Positions 1-5,541 of a stretch of 22,384 nucleotides of DNA are shown piece by piece. The DNA lies in IMG/VR virus record IMGVR_UViG_3300042922_000472, positions 1-22,384 of that record, one strand, 5' to 3'. This DNA comes from a virus. Made by a program: the position numbers and the translations under genes. How positions within the stretch are numbered: position 1 is the first letter of the stretch; every line of letters begins with the position of its first letter. The notes under the pieces were generated by a model that made no database searches, was not told the origin of the DNA, and saw only the letters and a list, made by a program, of their open reading frames with translations.

Positions 1-230
1 AAATATTTTATATTTTATTGTGTTATACGTTGAAAGAACACAGTCTTAATTTAAATTCATTTAAAACAATAATTATAATTGATTGTTTTTGTCTTAAATT
101 TACAATAGTTTTAAATCTAACTAATGTATTAAAAATAATTATTGAAAATTTTGTAGAAAATAGAGGAATATTATGATAATTGTAGAATAATAATTATTAC
201 TGCTACGAATGAAAAATCTGTTTAGCTGAG
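1..230. other. AT-rich leader region, no gene
   Basis: Very AT-rich stretch upstream of the HTH gene. I see no convincing coding frame. It contains a 12-bp AT-only palindrome at 188-199 and a six-codon frame (ATG at 209, TGA at 227-229) that ends inside the GAGGTGG ribosome site of the next gene. No -35/-10 pair stands out. It could hold the promoter of the HTH gene, but I cannot place it. Confidence 0.4.
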
Positions 231-470
231 GTGGTTTGCCTGCTTGAAGAAAAGCGAACTGAAAAAGAACTTTCCTTAAATCAATTGGCTGAAAAAATTG
301 GGGTTAGTAAATCTTATCTATCTAAGATGGAAAAGCACCCTGGTGCTTGTAATCCAACTGTAAACGTGATTTTTAGGTTATCTAAAGAACTTGGAATAAG
401 CTCTTACAGAATCCTACACTACTTCAAACAATATTATAGTTTTGATAGTGAGGAAGACCAGGATAATTAA
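231..470 (+). CDS. XRE-family HTH regulator (79 aa)
   Basis: Small DNA-binding protein of the Cro/C1 (HTH_3) type. Residues about 15-60 carry the usual pattern: SLNQLAEKIGVSKSYLSKME forms helices 2 and 3, followed by NPTVNVIFRLSKELGIS. The length is that of a bare repressor DNA-binding domain with a short acidic tail (DSEEDQDN). The start is uncertain. GTG at 231 sits inside GAGGTGG, which looks like a ribosome site, so translation may begin a few codons later at a non-ATG codon. The gene is convergent with the ATPase gene; the stops are 12 bp apart and share a hairpin. It probably regulates genes to the left of the window or itself; the target cannot be read from the sequence. Confidence 0.8.
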   Translation: MVCLLEEKRTEKELSLNQLAEKIGVSKSYLSKMEKHPGACNPTVNVIFRLSKELGISSYRILHYFKQYYSFDSEEDQDN

Positions 471-482
471 ATATCTTGGTCT
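455..482 (+). terminator. Hairpin between convergent genes
   Basis: An 11-bp stem with one G-U pair (arms 455-465 and 472-482) and a 6-nt loop overlaps the end of the HTH gene and is followed by a short T run. It probably ends the plus transcript. The T run is short, so efficiency is uncertain. It also abuts the stop codon of the convergent ATPase gene. Confidence 0.5.
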
Positions 483-2828
483 TTAAACAGGTTTAGGTAA
501 TTCAGTTATAAAACTAGCTATACCATTTGAATATTGAACTATATTAAAAGATGGATATTTATATGTCTTGCTCATTTCTTTTAAATCTTCATATTCAAAA
601 TTGTCTATTTCATCTTTAAAATATTCAAAGTCTTCTTTTATCGCACCTTTAAGTAGCATAAAGCTGCATCCAGCACCTTTTAAGCTATAAATTGTTTTCT
701 TATCTAATTGATCTAAGTATTGCAATGCTAAAACTGGTTTGAATCCAAACTTTCTACCTTGAGTTAATTTACTTTCTAAAAATCTTTCTGCTGTTTTAGT
801 TTGACTTATTTCATCTATGATTATATGAGTTCTTCGTTGCGTCTCTGATAAATCCCCTCTTAGCTCACATGCCAGCCATGTTTTAGTAATAAAGAAAGTA
901 GTAATAACATTCTTTGCATAGTCTTTAAATTTACTCTGTGGCATACGTATTAACACAACTTTTCCTTCTTCTGTAGCCTTAGCAAAATTTATATTATTCT
1001 TCGGATTTTTCTTAAACATCTTTTTTAAATAAAAATCTCTCATAAGCAAACTTATACGATCAAGAATTCCTTCTATTTTACTATCCTTAGTTCCACACTT
1101 TTGGCTAGGATTATCTTTTGTAGCTTTTGTGTATTCATCTAATTCCTCTAAGGCTTGTATTTCTTCCTCAAATTCTTCTTTTAATTCAGTTGGAATACAA
1201 TTATTAATTGATTCTTCTCTAAATTTATAATCTTGCAAGCACCTTATAACATCTTTCAAGGTAGTGTTTTCCTTCATATATATAACATTAGCTGCCGCAC
1301 TCAAATAACGGCTCATTTTAGGGCTCAAAGGTTCTCCGTTATCATTTATACTATCTACTAATTGTATTGTCATTTCAGCTTTTTTATTAGCTAATGCCTG
1401 CCTTTCAAACAAAGATATATTTTCTGTAAATTCAATTTCATTGTACGATAAAGATTGCAGCCCTTCCTCTGTACTTAAATCTAATATTATTAAATCTTCT
1501 TTAGGTACTACTTTTTCAATAGTTTTACTGGCTTCATTATTCCTTATAAAATCTATGTGTACTATACTCTCTTTTCTGGATAAACAATCTTTGGAATAAT
1601 GACATAAGTAAGTTGTTTTCCCTCCACCTTGCCTTGCCAATAGAACTAAACCTAATGATCCTATGTCTTTATGATCTTCAAAATAAGTTTCGAATGACTT
1701 GCCTTTGAATTTATTAGTTCCTAATGTAATATATCCCTGCCTTAATTGCTCTGGTATTTGAACTTCTTCTACATTCACGAATTTTAATTTAAATTGATAC
1801 AAAAGGCTTCTTGCTGGAATTTGTAAACAAGTGCTTCCCGCTTCTTCTACACTCATAGTATTATAATCTACTCTATAATCAGTTTGTTCTATATTCTTAA
1901 ACTTTTTTCTTATCTTCTTTTTTACCTTTTTATATATAAGTTCGTTATCTTCATCTAAAACCCTATAGGCTTGGCATGTACTCAAAGCATTATTAGTTTT
2001 TCTTATATTGTCTTGGCTTTCTGAAAACACAACCATTTGCGTATCTAAAACAGTAGATTCTTTTTTCTTTTTTGTAGCCGCTGAAAGCTCTTTCTTATTT
2101 TGCATATAACCTATAACTACATCATATATACTTCTTTGTTGTTGTTCTGGATTACCGCCTGTAAAATCATCAATAACACGAAACAAGTCACTGATAGTTT
2201 TAGTTAAAAACAATACACTCATTTTGAAAATGTATTCTGGTGATGTTTGCTTTTTATCTACTATTTTATTTTCTTTTAATTTTTCTATAGTTCCTAAGTA
2301 TCTTTCTAACCATGAAAACTGGCTTATAGGTAAGAAATTATATATTATTGTTACTCTATCATCATCTTTCAAAATATCCATTACTGACAAAATGGAGTTT
2401 AATGGTTCATTTGATTTCTTATCTACCTTAAGGCTTAGTGCATCTTCTTTTTTGTATGATAATTGATACATTTCGGCATTGTCTGAGATAGGTTTTATTG
2501 GTTCCTCCAACACTTCAACTGTAGCTTTATTCCATATCTCTGTTATTTTCTCAAATAGCATATTCAAATATACTTCAGGAACTAAAAAATAAAAACTGCA
2601 ATCATTATTTTGTATATCTATAATGTAAGAAATTTTAAAAGTTGTTTCAAAGAATATCTTCCTTTGTTCTCTTCTTATTCTTCTATCAAGACTTTTGTAG
2701 GTAAGGGCAATAAATTTGCTTAAGTTATCAGAATTGTAATTTCGAATTGATTTATGGCTTGTAATTTTAATATAACGGTAGGTTGGCTTTACTAATTCAA
2801 AGTAATTGCTTAATTTTAGACTTTTCAT
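483..2828 (-). CDS. VirD4/HerA-like ATPase, conjugation-type (781 aa)
   Basis: P-loop ATPase resembling DNA-transfer proteins of the VirD4/TraG/HerA kind. Walker A is ARQGGGKTT (residues 398-406) and Walker B is HIIIDEIS (668-675), with a following ALQYLDQL (701-708) like the post-Walker-B glutamine segment of this superfamily. About 390 residues precede the P-loop and match nothing I recognise. They include a charged stretch (about 245-260) and a basic segment (299-312). No clear transmembrane helix is visible, so membrane contact may come from the small membrane proteins encoded just upstream. The start overlaps the preceding stop as ATGA, which indicates translational coupling. Role inferred: an energy source for moving DNA or protein through a membrane complex. 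No relaxase is visible in the window. Family placement is good at superfamily level; the function is open. Confidence 0.65.
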   Translation of the reverse strand: MKSLKLSNYFELVKPTYRYIKITSHKSIRNYNSDNLSKFIALTYKSLDRRIRREQRKIFFETTFKISYIIDIQNNDCSFYFLVPEVYLNMLFEKITEIWNKATVEVLEEPIKPISDNAEMYQLSYKKEDALSLKVDKKSNEPLNSILSVMDILKDDDRVTIIYNFLPISQFSWLERYLGTIEKLKENKIVDKKQTSPEYIFKMSVLFLTKTISDLFRVIDDFTGGNPEQQQRSIYDVVIGYMQNKKELSAATKKKKESTVLDTQMVVFSESQDNIRKTNNALSTCQAYRVLDEDNELIYKKVKKKIRKKFKNIEQTDYRVDYNTMSVEEAGSTCLQIPARSLLYQFKLKFVNVEEVQIPEQLRQGYITLGTNKFKGKSFETYFEDHKDIGSLGLVLLARQGGGKTTYLCHYSKDCLSRKESIVHIDFIRNNEASKTIEKVVPKEDLIILDLSTEEGLQSLSYNEIEFTENISLFERQALANKKAEMTIQLVDSINDNGEPLSPKMSRYLSAAANVIYMKENTTLKDVIRCLQDYKFREESINNCIPTELKEEFEEEIQALEELDEYTKATKDNPSQKCGTKDSKIEGILDRISLLMRDFYLKKMFKKNPKNNINFAKATEEGKVVLIRMPQSKFKDYAKNVITTFFITKTWLACELRGDLSETQRRTHIIIDEISQTKTAERFLESKLTQGRKFGFKPVLALQYLDQLDKKTIYSLKGAGCSFMLLKGAIKEDFEYFKDEIDNFEYEDLKEMSKTYKYPSFNIVQYSNGIASFITELPKPV

Positions 2829-3091
2829 GCTTTTATAAAACCTCTAAGTGCTTGTAGTATAAAATACAATATAAATGATCCTGAAACGTATTTACCAGCC
2901 TTTCTATTACCGCCTATATAAAAAGCTAATGCTATTAAACAAATTATAGGACAAACTATATCAGAACTCTCTAAAGCAAAATTTCCTATAGATTTTAATA
3001 TATATATCATAAAGCCAGAAATTTTATCCTTTATACTATCAGAAACTTTATCAAATCCGTTTTGAATTGCATTAGATATACTTTCATTCAT
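2825..3091 (-). CDS. Small two-helix membrane protein (88 aa)
   Basis: An amphipathic N-terminal half (residues 1-40) is followed by two hydrophobic helices at about 44-60 (IVCPIICLIALAFYIGG) and 68-83, separated by a short basic turn (NRKAGK). This layout is that of VirB2/TrbC- or Maff2-like small membrane subunits of conjugation machines, but sequence similarity cannot be claimed. An AAGGAG ribosome site precedes the ATG, and the stop overlaps the ATPase start by 4 nt, so the two proteins are probably made together and may interact at the membrane. I do not recognise the family. Confidence 0.65.
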   Translation of the reverse strand: MNESISNAIQNGFDKVSDSIKDKISGFMIYILKSIGNFALESSDIVCPIICLIALAFYIGGNRKAGKYVSGSFILYFILQALRGFIKA

Positions 3092-3102
3092 AATTAAACT
3101 CC

Positions 3103-3519
3103 TTATACATTAATTCCGCATAAATGTGCTATCCATGTAAATACTCTCGGCACTAAACAAGTTCCAACTGTAGCAGCAAGATATTTCATCACAATACTTC
3201 CTACATCTGAACTTCTATTTCCAATCAAGGATTTTGCGATTTCTAACAAGCACATGACAATACATATAATCACAATACAAACCTGTAATACCATTACAAC
3301 TTCGCCTTTTGCACTCCTTAGTTGCTCCATTTCATCAGCATAAGCACGCATATGCATATTCATATAAGCTATTGATGTAATAACTGCTGTTTTTAGTTTT
3401 GGATTCTTCAAGATTTCTCCTGCTATCTTATCTAACGTATCTAAATCTAATTCTTCTAACGTAAGGTTTCCTCTCTGAATTTCCATAAAGTCATGGATAC
3501 TCATGGTAATTTCTTTCAT
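3103..3519 (-). CDS. Membrane protein, pilin-like topology (138 aa)
   Basis: First gene of the ATPase operon. A soluble acidic N-terminal region (1-70, with LTLEELDLDTLDKIAGEIL) is followed by two long hydrophobic helices at about 73-96 and 108-130, separated by a polar loop (GNRSSDVGS). Two helices with a small polar loop is the topology of VirB2-like transfer subunits. Here the long N-terminal domain is not a signal peptide, so that assignment is weak. A GGAGG ribosome site lies 8 nt before the ATG. A second in-frame ATG (MSIHDF) is possible. It is 11 bp from the next gene and surely cotranscribed with it. Confidence 0.65.
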   Translation of the reverse strand: MKEITMSIHDFMEIQRGNLTLEELDLDTLDKIAGEILKNPKLKTAVITSIAYMNMHMRAYADEMEQLRSAKGEVVMVLQVCIVIICIVMCLLEIAKSLIGNRSSDVGSIVMKYLAATVGTCLVPRVFTWIAHLCGINV

Positions 3520-3594
3520 TTTTCAAACCTCCATCGAATAATTATTTGATTTTTGTAAATAATAAAGATATTAATAAAAAGTGAGGTGATTTCA

Positions 3595-3663
3595 ATGTTC
3601 ACATTTACTTTAGGTGCAATTGCATTTTACACTGTTGCAGTAGGTGTTATAACTTTTCTGTAA
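3595..3663 (+). CDS. 22-aa hydrophobic peptide
   Basis: Tiny ORF beginning MFTFTLGAIAFYTV and ending VITFL, so the whole peptide is one membrane-spanning helix with no charged side chain. It has a good ribosome site (GTGAGGTG, 6-nt spacing) and a possible promoter upstream (TTGATT 3546-3551, TATTAA 3569-3574, 17-bp spacer). It is divergent from the membrane protein/ATPase operon, and its transcript would run about 125 nt on to a strong terminator at 3790-3823. Such peptides are often type I toxins, holin-like toxins or small membrane regulators; nothing in the sequence decides between these. Short length makes coding a risk, but the ribosome site and composition support it. Confidence 0.4.
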   Translation: MFTFTLGAIAFYTVAVGVITFL

Positions 3664-3735
3664 ACTAAGTTAAATCTTAATTTATTCTTAAAATTAATCT
3701 CCGATATATAAAAACAGGAAACTTTTTAAAACTTG

Positions 3736-3786
3736 TAGCATATGCTATTAGCGTAAGCGAAGCGCAGCAAGCAGAGCTGATAGCTC
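3736..3786 (+). other. GC-richer AGC-repeat region with palindromes
   Basis: In an otherwise AT-rich gap, this stretch holds a perfect 12-bp palindrome (TAGCATATGCTA, 3736-3747), a run of closely spaced AGC/AGCG units (about 3750-3776) and a 5-bp hairpin with a 3-nt loop (GAGCT at 3774-3778, AGCTC at 3782-3786). It would lie in the 3' region of the 22-aa peptide transcript. It may be a structured RNA, or a DNA site such as a partition or transfer locus. I do not recognise it. Confidence 0.35.
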
Positions 3787-3789
3787 CTT

Positions 3790-3823
3790 AGCCTAAGTCT
3801 ATTATTTTAGATTTAGGCTTTTT
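3790..3823 (+). terminator. Intrinsic terminator (plus strand)
   Basis: A 12-bp stem with one G-T pair (AGCCTAAGTCTA at 3790-3801 against 3808-3819) and a 6-nt loop is followed by TTTTT. On the minus strand no T run follows, so it serves a plus-strand transcript, most simply that of the 22-aa peptide. Confidence 0.75.
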
Positions 3824-3830
3824 AAATGGC

Positions 3831-3997
3831 TTATTTAGGTAATATAGTGTACTTATTAGCGCAATAAATAAGATACTCGTTAAAATTGATATTTGACATA
3901 GTTTTAAATGTTTCTGAGTTCTTATTCCAATCTTTTATAATATCAGTTATATTTGCTTCAGGCTTTGTCTCTGATTCTTTTTTATTTATTTTTTCAT
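3831..3997 (-). pseudogene. Interrupted 55-aa ORF (frameshift at an A6 run)
   Basis: A good ribosome site (AGGAGAGG, 6-nt spacing) leads to ATG AAA AAA TAA. One base back in frame the reading continues: MKKINKKESE..., then NITDIIKDWNKNSETF, and to the end NEYLIYCANKYTILPK, stopping at 3831-3833. The intact product would be 55 aa. The break is exactly at a six-A run, so it is a one-base deletion, a sequencing error, or a site of -1 ribosomal or transcriptional slippage. It lies 12 bp downstream of the 55-aa RHH-like gene and would be cotranscribed. The product is acidic to neutral and lysine/asparagine rich. The family is not recognised. Confidence 0.45.
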
Positions 3998-4009
3998 TGC
4001 AGTCCTCTC

Positions 4010-4177
4010 CTATATATCTTTAATTTTCCTTCTATATTTTTCTGGATAATATATCTCTCCAAGCACTTGTTTTAATTCTGTTCCTCGGTCTTCCAGTTCG
4101 TATAAACGCTTATACAGTTCTACTTCTTTTGTAGACGTAGTTTTGAAACTCAATGGTATTATTAAAGGCTTATCCAT
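4010..4177 (-). CDS. 55-aa RHH-like, partition-type DNA-binding protein
   Basis: Begins MDKPLIIPLSFKTTSTKEVE and continues with LYKRLYELEDRGTELKQVLG. An early beta-strand (IIPLSF) followed by TSTKEVELYKRLYEL and a second helix is the layout of ribbon-helix-helix proteins. The phrasing resembles small clostridial plasmid proteins that accompany partition functions. The ribosome site AAAGGAG is well placed. Two palindromes lie in the promoter region just upstream (4236-4253 and 4277-4290), consistent with autoregulation or a centromere. RHH assignment is by pattern only; there is no ParA or ParM in the window to confirm partition. Confidence 0.45.
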   Translation of the reverse strand: MDKPLIIPLSFKTTSTKEVELYKRLYELEDRGTELKQVLGEIYYPEKYRRKIKDI

Positions 4178-4235
4178 TCCTTAACTCCTTTTTAATCAAT
4201 CTTTAGTTAAAATATATGCTGGCTTTTTATAAAAG

Positions 4236-4253
4236 TTGCCAAATATTTAGCAA
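4236..4253. promoter_or_regulatory. 18-bp near-perfect palindrome, likely operator
   Basis: TTGCCAAATATTTAGCAA is symmetric at 8 of 9 paired positions. It overlaps a possible minus-strand promoter for the 55-aa RHH-like gene: its minus strand supplies TTGGCA, or TTGCTA with TATAAA 16 bp on. This position fits a repressor operator. Confidence 0.4.
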
Positions 4254-4276
4254 AAATATTTTATTTATTTCTTTAT

Positions 4277-4290
4277 TACTAATATTAGTA
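4277..4290. promoter_or_regulatory. 14-bp perfect palindrome
   Basis: TACTAATATTAGTA lies between the XRE terminator and the RHH-like gene promoter region. It could be a second operator half or partition site. It is AT-rich, so chance is possible. Confidence 0.3.
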
Positions 4291-4301
4291 TTTTAGATAA
4301 T

Positions 4302-4329
4302 AAAAAAGGCACCTAATCTTCAAGGTACC
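4302..4329 (-). terminator. Terminator of XRE gene
   Basis: On the minus strand, GGTACCT (4329-4323) pairs with AGGTGCC (4314-4308), 7 bp with one G-U, with an 8-nt loop, followed by TTTTTT. It overlaps the stop codon at 4313-4315. Confidence 0.65.
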
Positions 4330-4516
4330 AAATGTCATCTACCTTTCGATTAAGTGCTTTAGCTATTATCAACAACGTTTCTATATTGCCTTGAACCTTC
4401 CCTAACTCTAATGAATTATATGTGCTACGCTTTATTCCCAATAATCTAGCAAACTCAGTTTGGTTCATCATATATTCTTTCATTCTAATTTCTTTTAATT
4501 TATTCTTTACGCCCAT
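4313..4516 (-). CDS. XRE/Cro-C1 regulator (67 aa)
   Basis: A bare HTH_3 domain: NQTEFARLLGIKRSTYNSLE (about 18-37) holds helices 2-3, then NIETLLIIAKALNRKVDDIW gives the rest of the five-helix fold. It is the length of plasmid and phage Cro-like repressors. A strong GAGGTGG ribosome site precedes the ATG, and its own terminator overlaps the stop, so it is monocistronic. It faces away from the 47-aa membrane protein gene across 71 bp and probably controls that shared promoter region. Confidence 0.85.
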   Translation of the reverse strand: MGVKNKLKEIRMKEYMMNQTEFARLLGIKRSTYNSLELGKVQGNIETLLIIAKALNRKVDDIWYLED

Positions 4517-4534
4517 AACACCACCTCAATGTAT

Positions 4535-4564
4535 ATTTTACCATATTGTGGGAATAATTAAAAT
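4535..4564. promoter_or_regulatory. Divergent promoter region, XRE / 47-aa gene
   Basis: On the plus strand TTTACC (4537-4542) and TAAAAT (4559-4564) are 16 bp apart and would start a short leader carrying the GAGG site of the 47-aa gene. On the minus strand TAAAAT (4540-4535) is a possible -10 for the XRE gene. The two overlap, so the regulator could control both. Weak matches only. Confidence 0.3.
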
Positions 4565-4587
4565 ATCATTATATTGCGAGGTATATT

Positions 4588-4731
4588 ATGGATTTTATTT
4601 CAACTAAATCTCATTTCTATATTGTACTAGCTATTGTAGTTGCTACTTTGACTTTTACTGGATATGTAGAACCTTTAGTTTTATATGGTATATTGATAGA
4701 TAGAATAATTATATATTCAACAAAAAGCTAG
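4588..4731 (+). CDS. 47-aa membrane peptide, unknown
   Basis: Starts MDFISTKSHFY, then a strong hydrophobic helix (IVLAIVVATLTFTGYV, about 12-27), a second hydrophobic stretch around VEPLVLYGILI, and a basic tail (DRIIIYSTKS). GAGG lies 6 nt before the ATG. The stop codon falls inside the following terminator hairpin, so the transcription unit is compact and monocistronic. It is divergent from an XRE repressor, an arrangement seen for tightly controlled small membrane proteins (toxins, exclusion or holin-like factors). I do not recognise the family. Confidence 0.55.
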   Translation: MDFISTKSHFYIVLAIVVATLTFTGYVEPLVLYGILIDRIIIYSTKS

Positions 4732-4751
4732 GAATTTAACCCTAGCTTTTT
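4722..4751. terminator. Bidirectional terminator, 11-bp perfect stem
   Basis: AAAAAGCTAGG (4722-4732) pairs perfectly with CCTAGCTTTTT (4741-4751) around an 8-nt loop, with A and T runs on both sides. It ends the 47-aa gene on plus and the 92-aa gene on minus. Confidence 0.85.
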
Positions 4752-4754
4752 TAT

Positions 4755-5033
4755 TTATGCTATTTCTTCAATCTTTCCGATATATCCAATGCACTCATCA
4801 TATTCATCTTTTAATATATAACACCAGTCAAATTTCTCGATTATATTCCCTGGCCTTCTTATTGTTTTTAATTTGTCTTTATATACACCTACTATTCCAC
4901 CTTTAAAAAATATCTCTAATTCTACATCATCATAGCTTACAACATTGTATATATCGCCCTTTACATACAAGCTATTTTTATAATAAAAAAATGTTCCTTT
5001 TAGTAACTTATCTTTTAATTTATCTACATTCAT
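4755..5033 (-). CDS. Hypothetical 92-aa protein
   Basis: Predicted small soluble, beta-rich protein (GTFFYYKNSLYVKGDIYNVV, later WCYILKDEYDECIGYIGKIEEI). A GGGAG ribosome site precedes the ATG by 8 bp. It lies between the HTH gene at 5123 and a shared terminator, so it is probably the second gene of that operon. A candidate plus-strand RNA overlaps its leader. Family not recognised; the alternation of aromatic and charged residues would fit a small barrel, which is only a guess. Confidence 0.6.
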   Translation of the reverse strand: MNVDKLKDKLLKGTFFYYKNSLYVKGDIYNVVSYDDVELEIFFKGGIVGVYKDKLKTIRRPGNIIEKFDWCYILKDEYDECIGYIGKIEEIA

Positions 5034-5046
5034 AATATCAACTCCC

Positions 5047-5121
5047 TTGATTTTTAGGAGCCGCCTATGCTATACTAATTTTGCAAAATGGATTAGGTAG
5101 TAGCTTCGGCTGCTGCCTTTT
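5047..5121 (+). ncRNA. Candidate ~40-nt plus-strand RNA with cUUCGg terminator
   Basis: TTGATT (5047-5052), an 18-bp spacer and an extended -10 TGCTATACT (5068-5076) would start RNA at about 5083. Only 12 nt later comes a 10-bp stem (5095-5104 with 5109-5118, two G-U pairs) closed by a cUUCGg tetraloop and followed by TTTATTATTTT. The hairpin works on plus but has two mismatches on minus. No plus-strand gene upstream needs this terminator. The RNA would be antisense to the leader of the 92-aa gene and could control its translation. Includes a 12-bp palindrome ATTTTGCAAAAT (5078-5089) near the start site. Confidence 0.4.
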
Positions 5122-5122
5122 A

Positions 5123-5371
5123 TTATTTTCTTTTATTTCCTTTTTTAATAATGTTGATTAGCTCTTCTTTACTCATGTTTTCATAATCTTCTATGGTGGA
5201 TTTAACTATTTTCTTTACACCTTCAGGTGATAATAATATTGGCTGCCTCTCTCCTAGCCTCCTATATTCTATTCCTTCTTGCAAATTTTTTAGCCTACCA
5301 TGCAATGTTTGGCGAGAAATATTATATTCATCTGCTACCTCTTGTATTGTTTTTATATCTTTTAGTTCCAT
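5123..5371 (-). CDS. Excisionase/replication-type HTH protein (82 aa)
   Basis: Begins MELKDIKTIQEV; the motif IQEVADEYNISRQTLHGRLK is a classic helix-turn-helix, followed by a wing-like GERQPILLSPEGVKKI. The tail (DYENMSKEELINIIKKGNKRK) is charged. I chose the ATG at 5371 because AGGAGGTG lies 5 bp before it; the frame is open to 5419 but that extension crosses the promoter. The promoter at 5398-5426 and the palindrome on its -35 suggest autoregulation. It sits just past the late-operon terminator and so marks the start of a different transcription unit. It could be a phage excisionase-like or antirepressor-type regulator. Confidence 0.75.
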   Translation of the reverse strand: MELKDIKTIQEVADEYNISRQTLHGRLKNLQEGIEYRRLGERQPILLSPEGVKKIVKSTIEDYENMSKEELINIIKKGNKRK

Positions 5372-5397
5372 AAAATCACCTCCTACCTGATAATATA

Positions 5398-5437
5398 AAT
5401 ATAATACATCTGTTTCCAATTGTCAATACACGTGTAT
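5398..5437 (-). promoter_or_regulatory. Strong promoter with palindromic operator
   Basis: On the minus strand the -35 TTGACA (5426-5421) is consensus and the -10 TATATT (5403-5398) is 17 bp away. The perfect palindrome ATACACGTGTAT (5426-5437) abuts and overlaps the -35, where a bound repressor would block RNA polymerase. It drives the HTH gene at 5123-5371. Confidence 0.75.
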
Positions 5438-5479
5438 CATGTTTCTAAATTAATCATAAACCTGTATTAATTATATACA

Positions 5480-5516
5480 AAAAAATAAAAGGGCATAGAA
5501 ATTAATCTATACCCTT
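5480..5516 (-). terminator. End-of-late-operon terminator
   Basis: On the minus strand AAGGGTATAG pairs with CTATGCCCTT (10 bp, one G-U; arms 5516-5507 and 5498-5489), followed by TTTTATTTTTTT. It is directly downstream of the endolysin gene and closes the tail/lysis block. Confidence 0.85.
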
Positions 5517-5541
5517 AAAATTTCTATATATTAAATTATCA

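Noticed and set aside
4422-4607. 61-aa plus-strand frame over the XRE gene and divergent promoter region
   Set aside because: Antisense to the XRE gene and it overlaps the better-supported 47-aa ORF that has a ribosome site.
5372-5419. 16-residue N-terminal extension of the HTH protein
   Set aside because: It reads through the promoter; ATG 5371 has a perfect AGGAGGTG.
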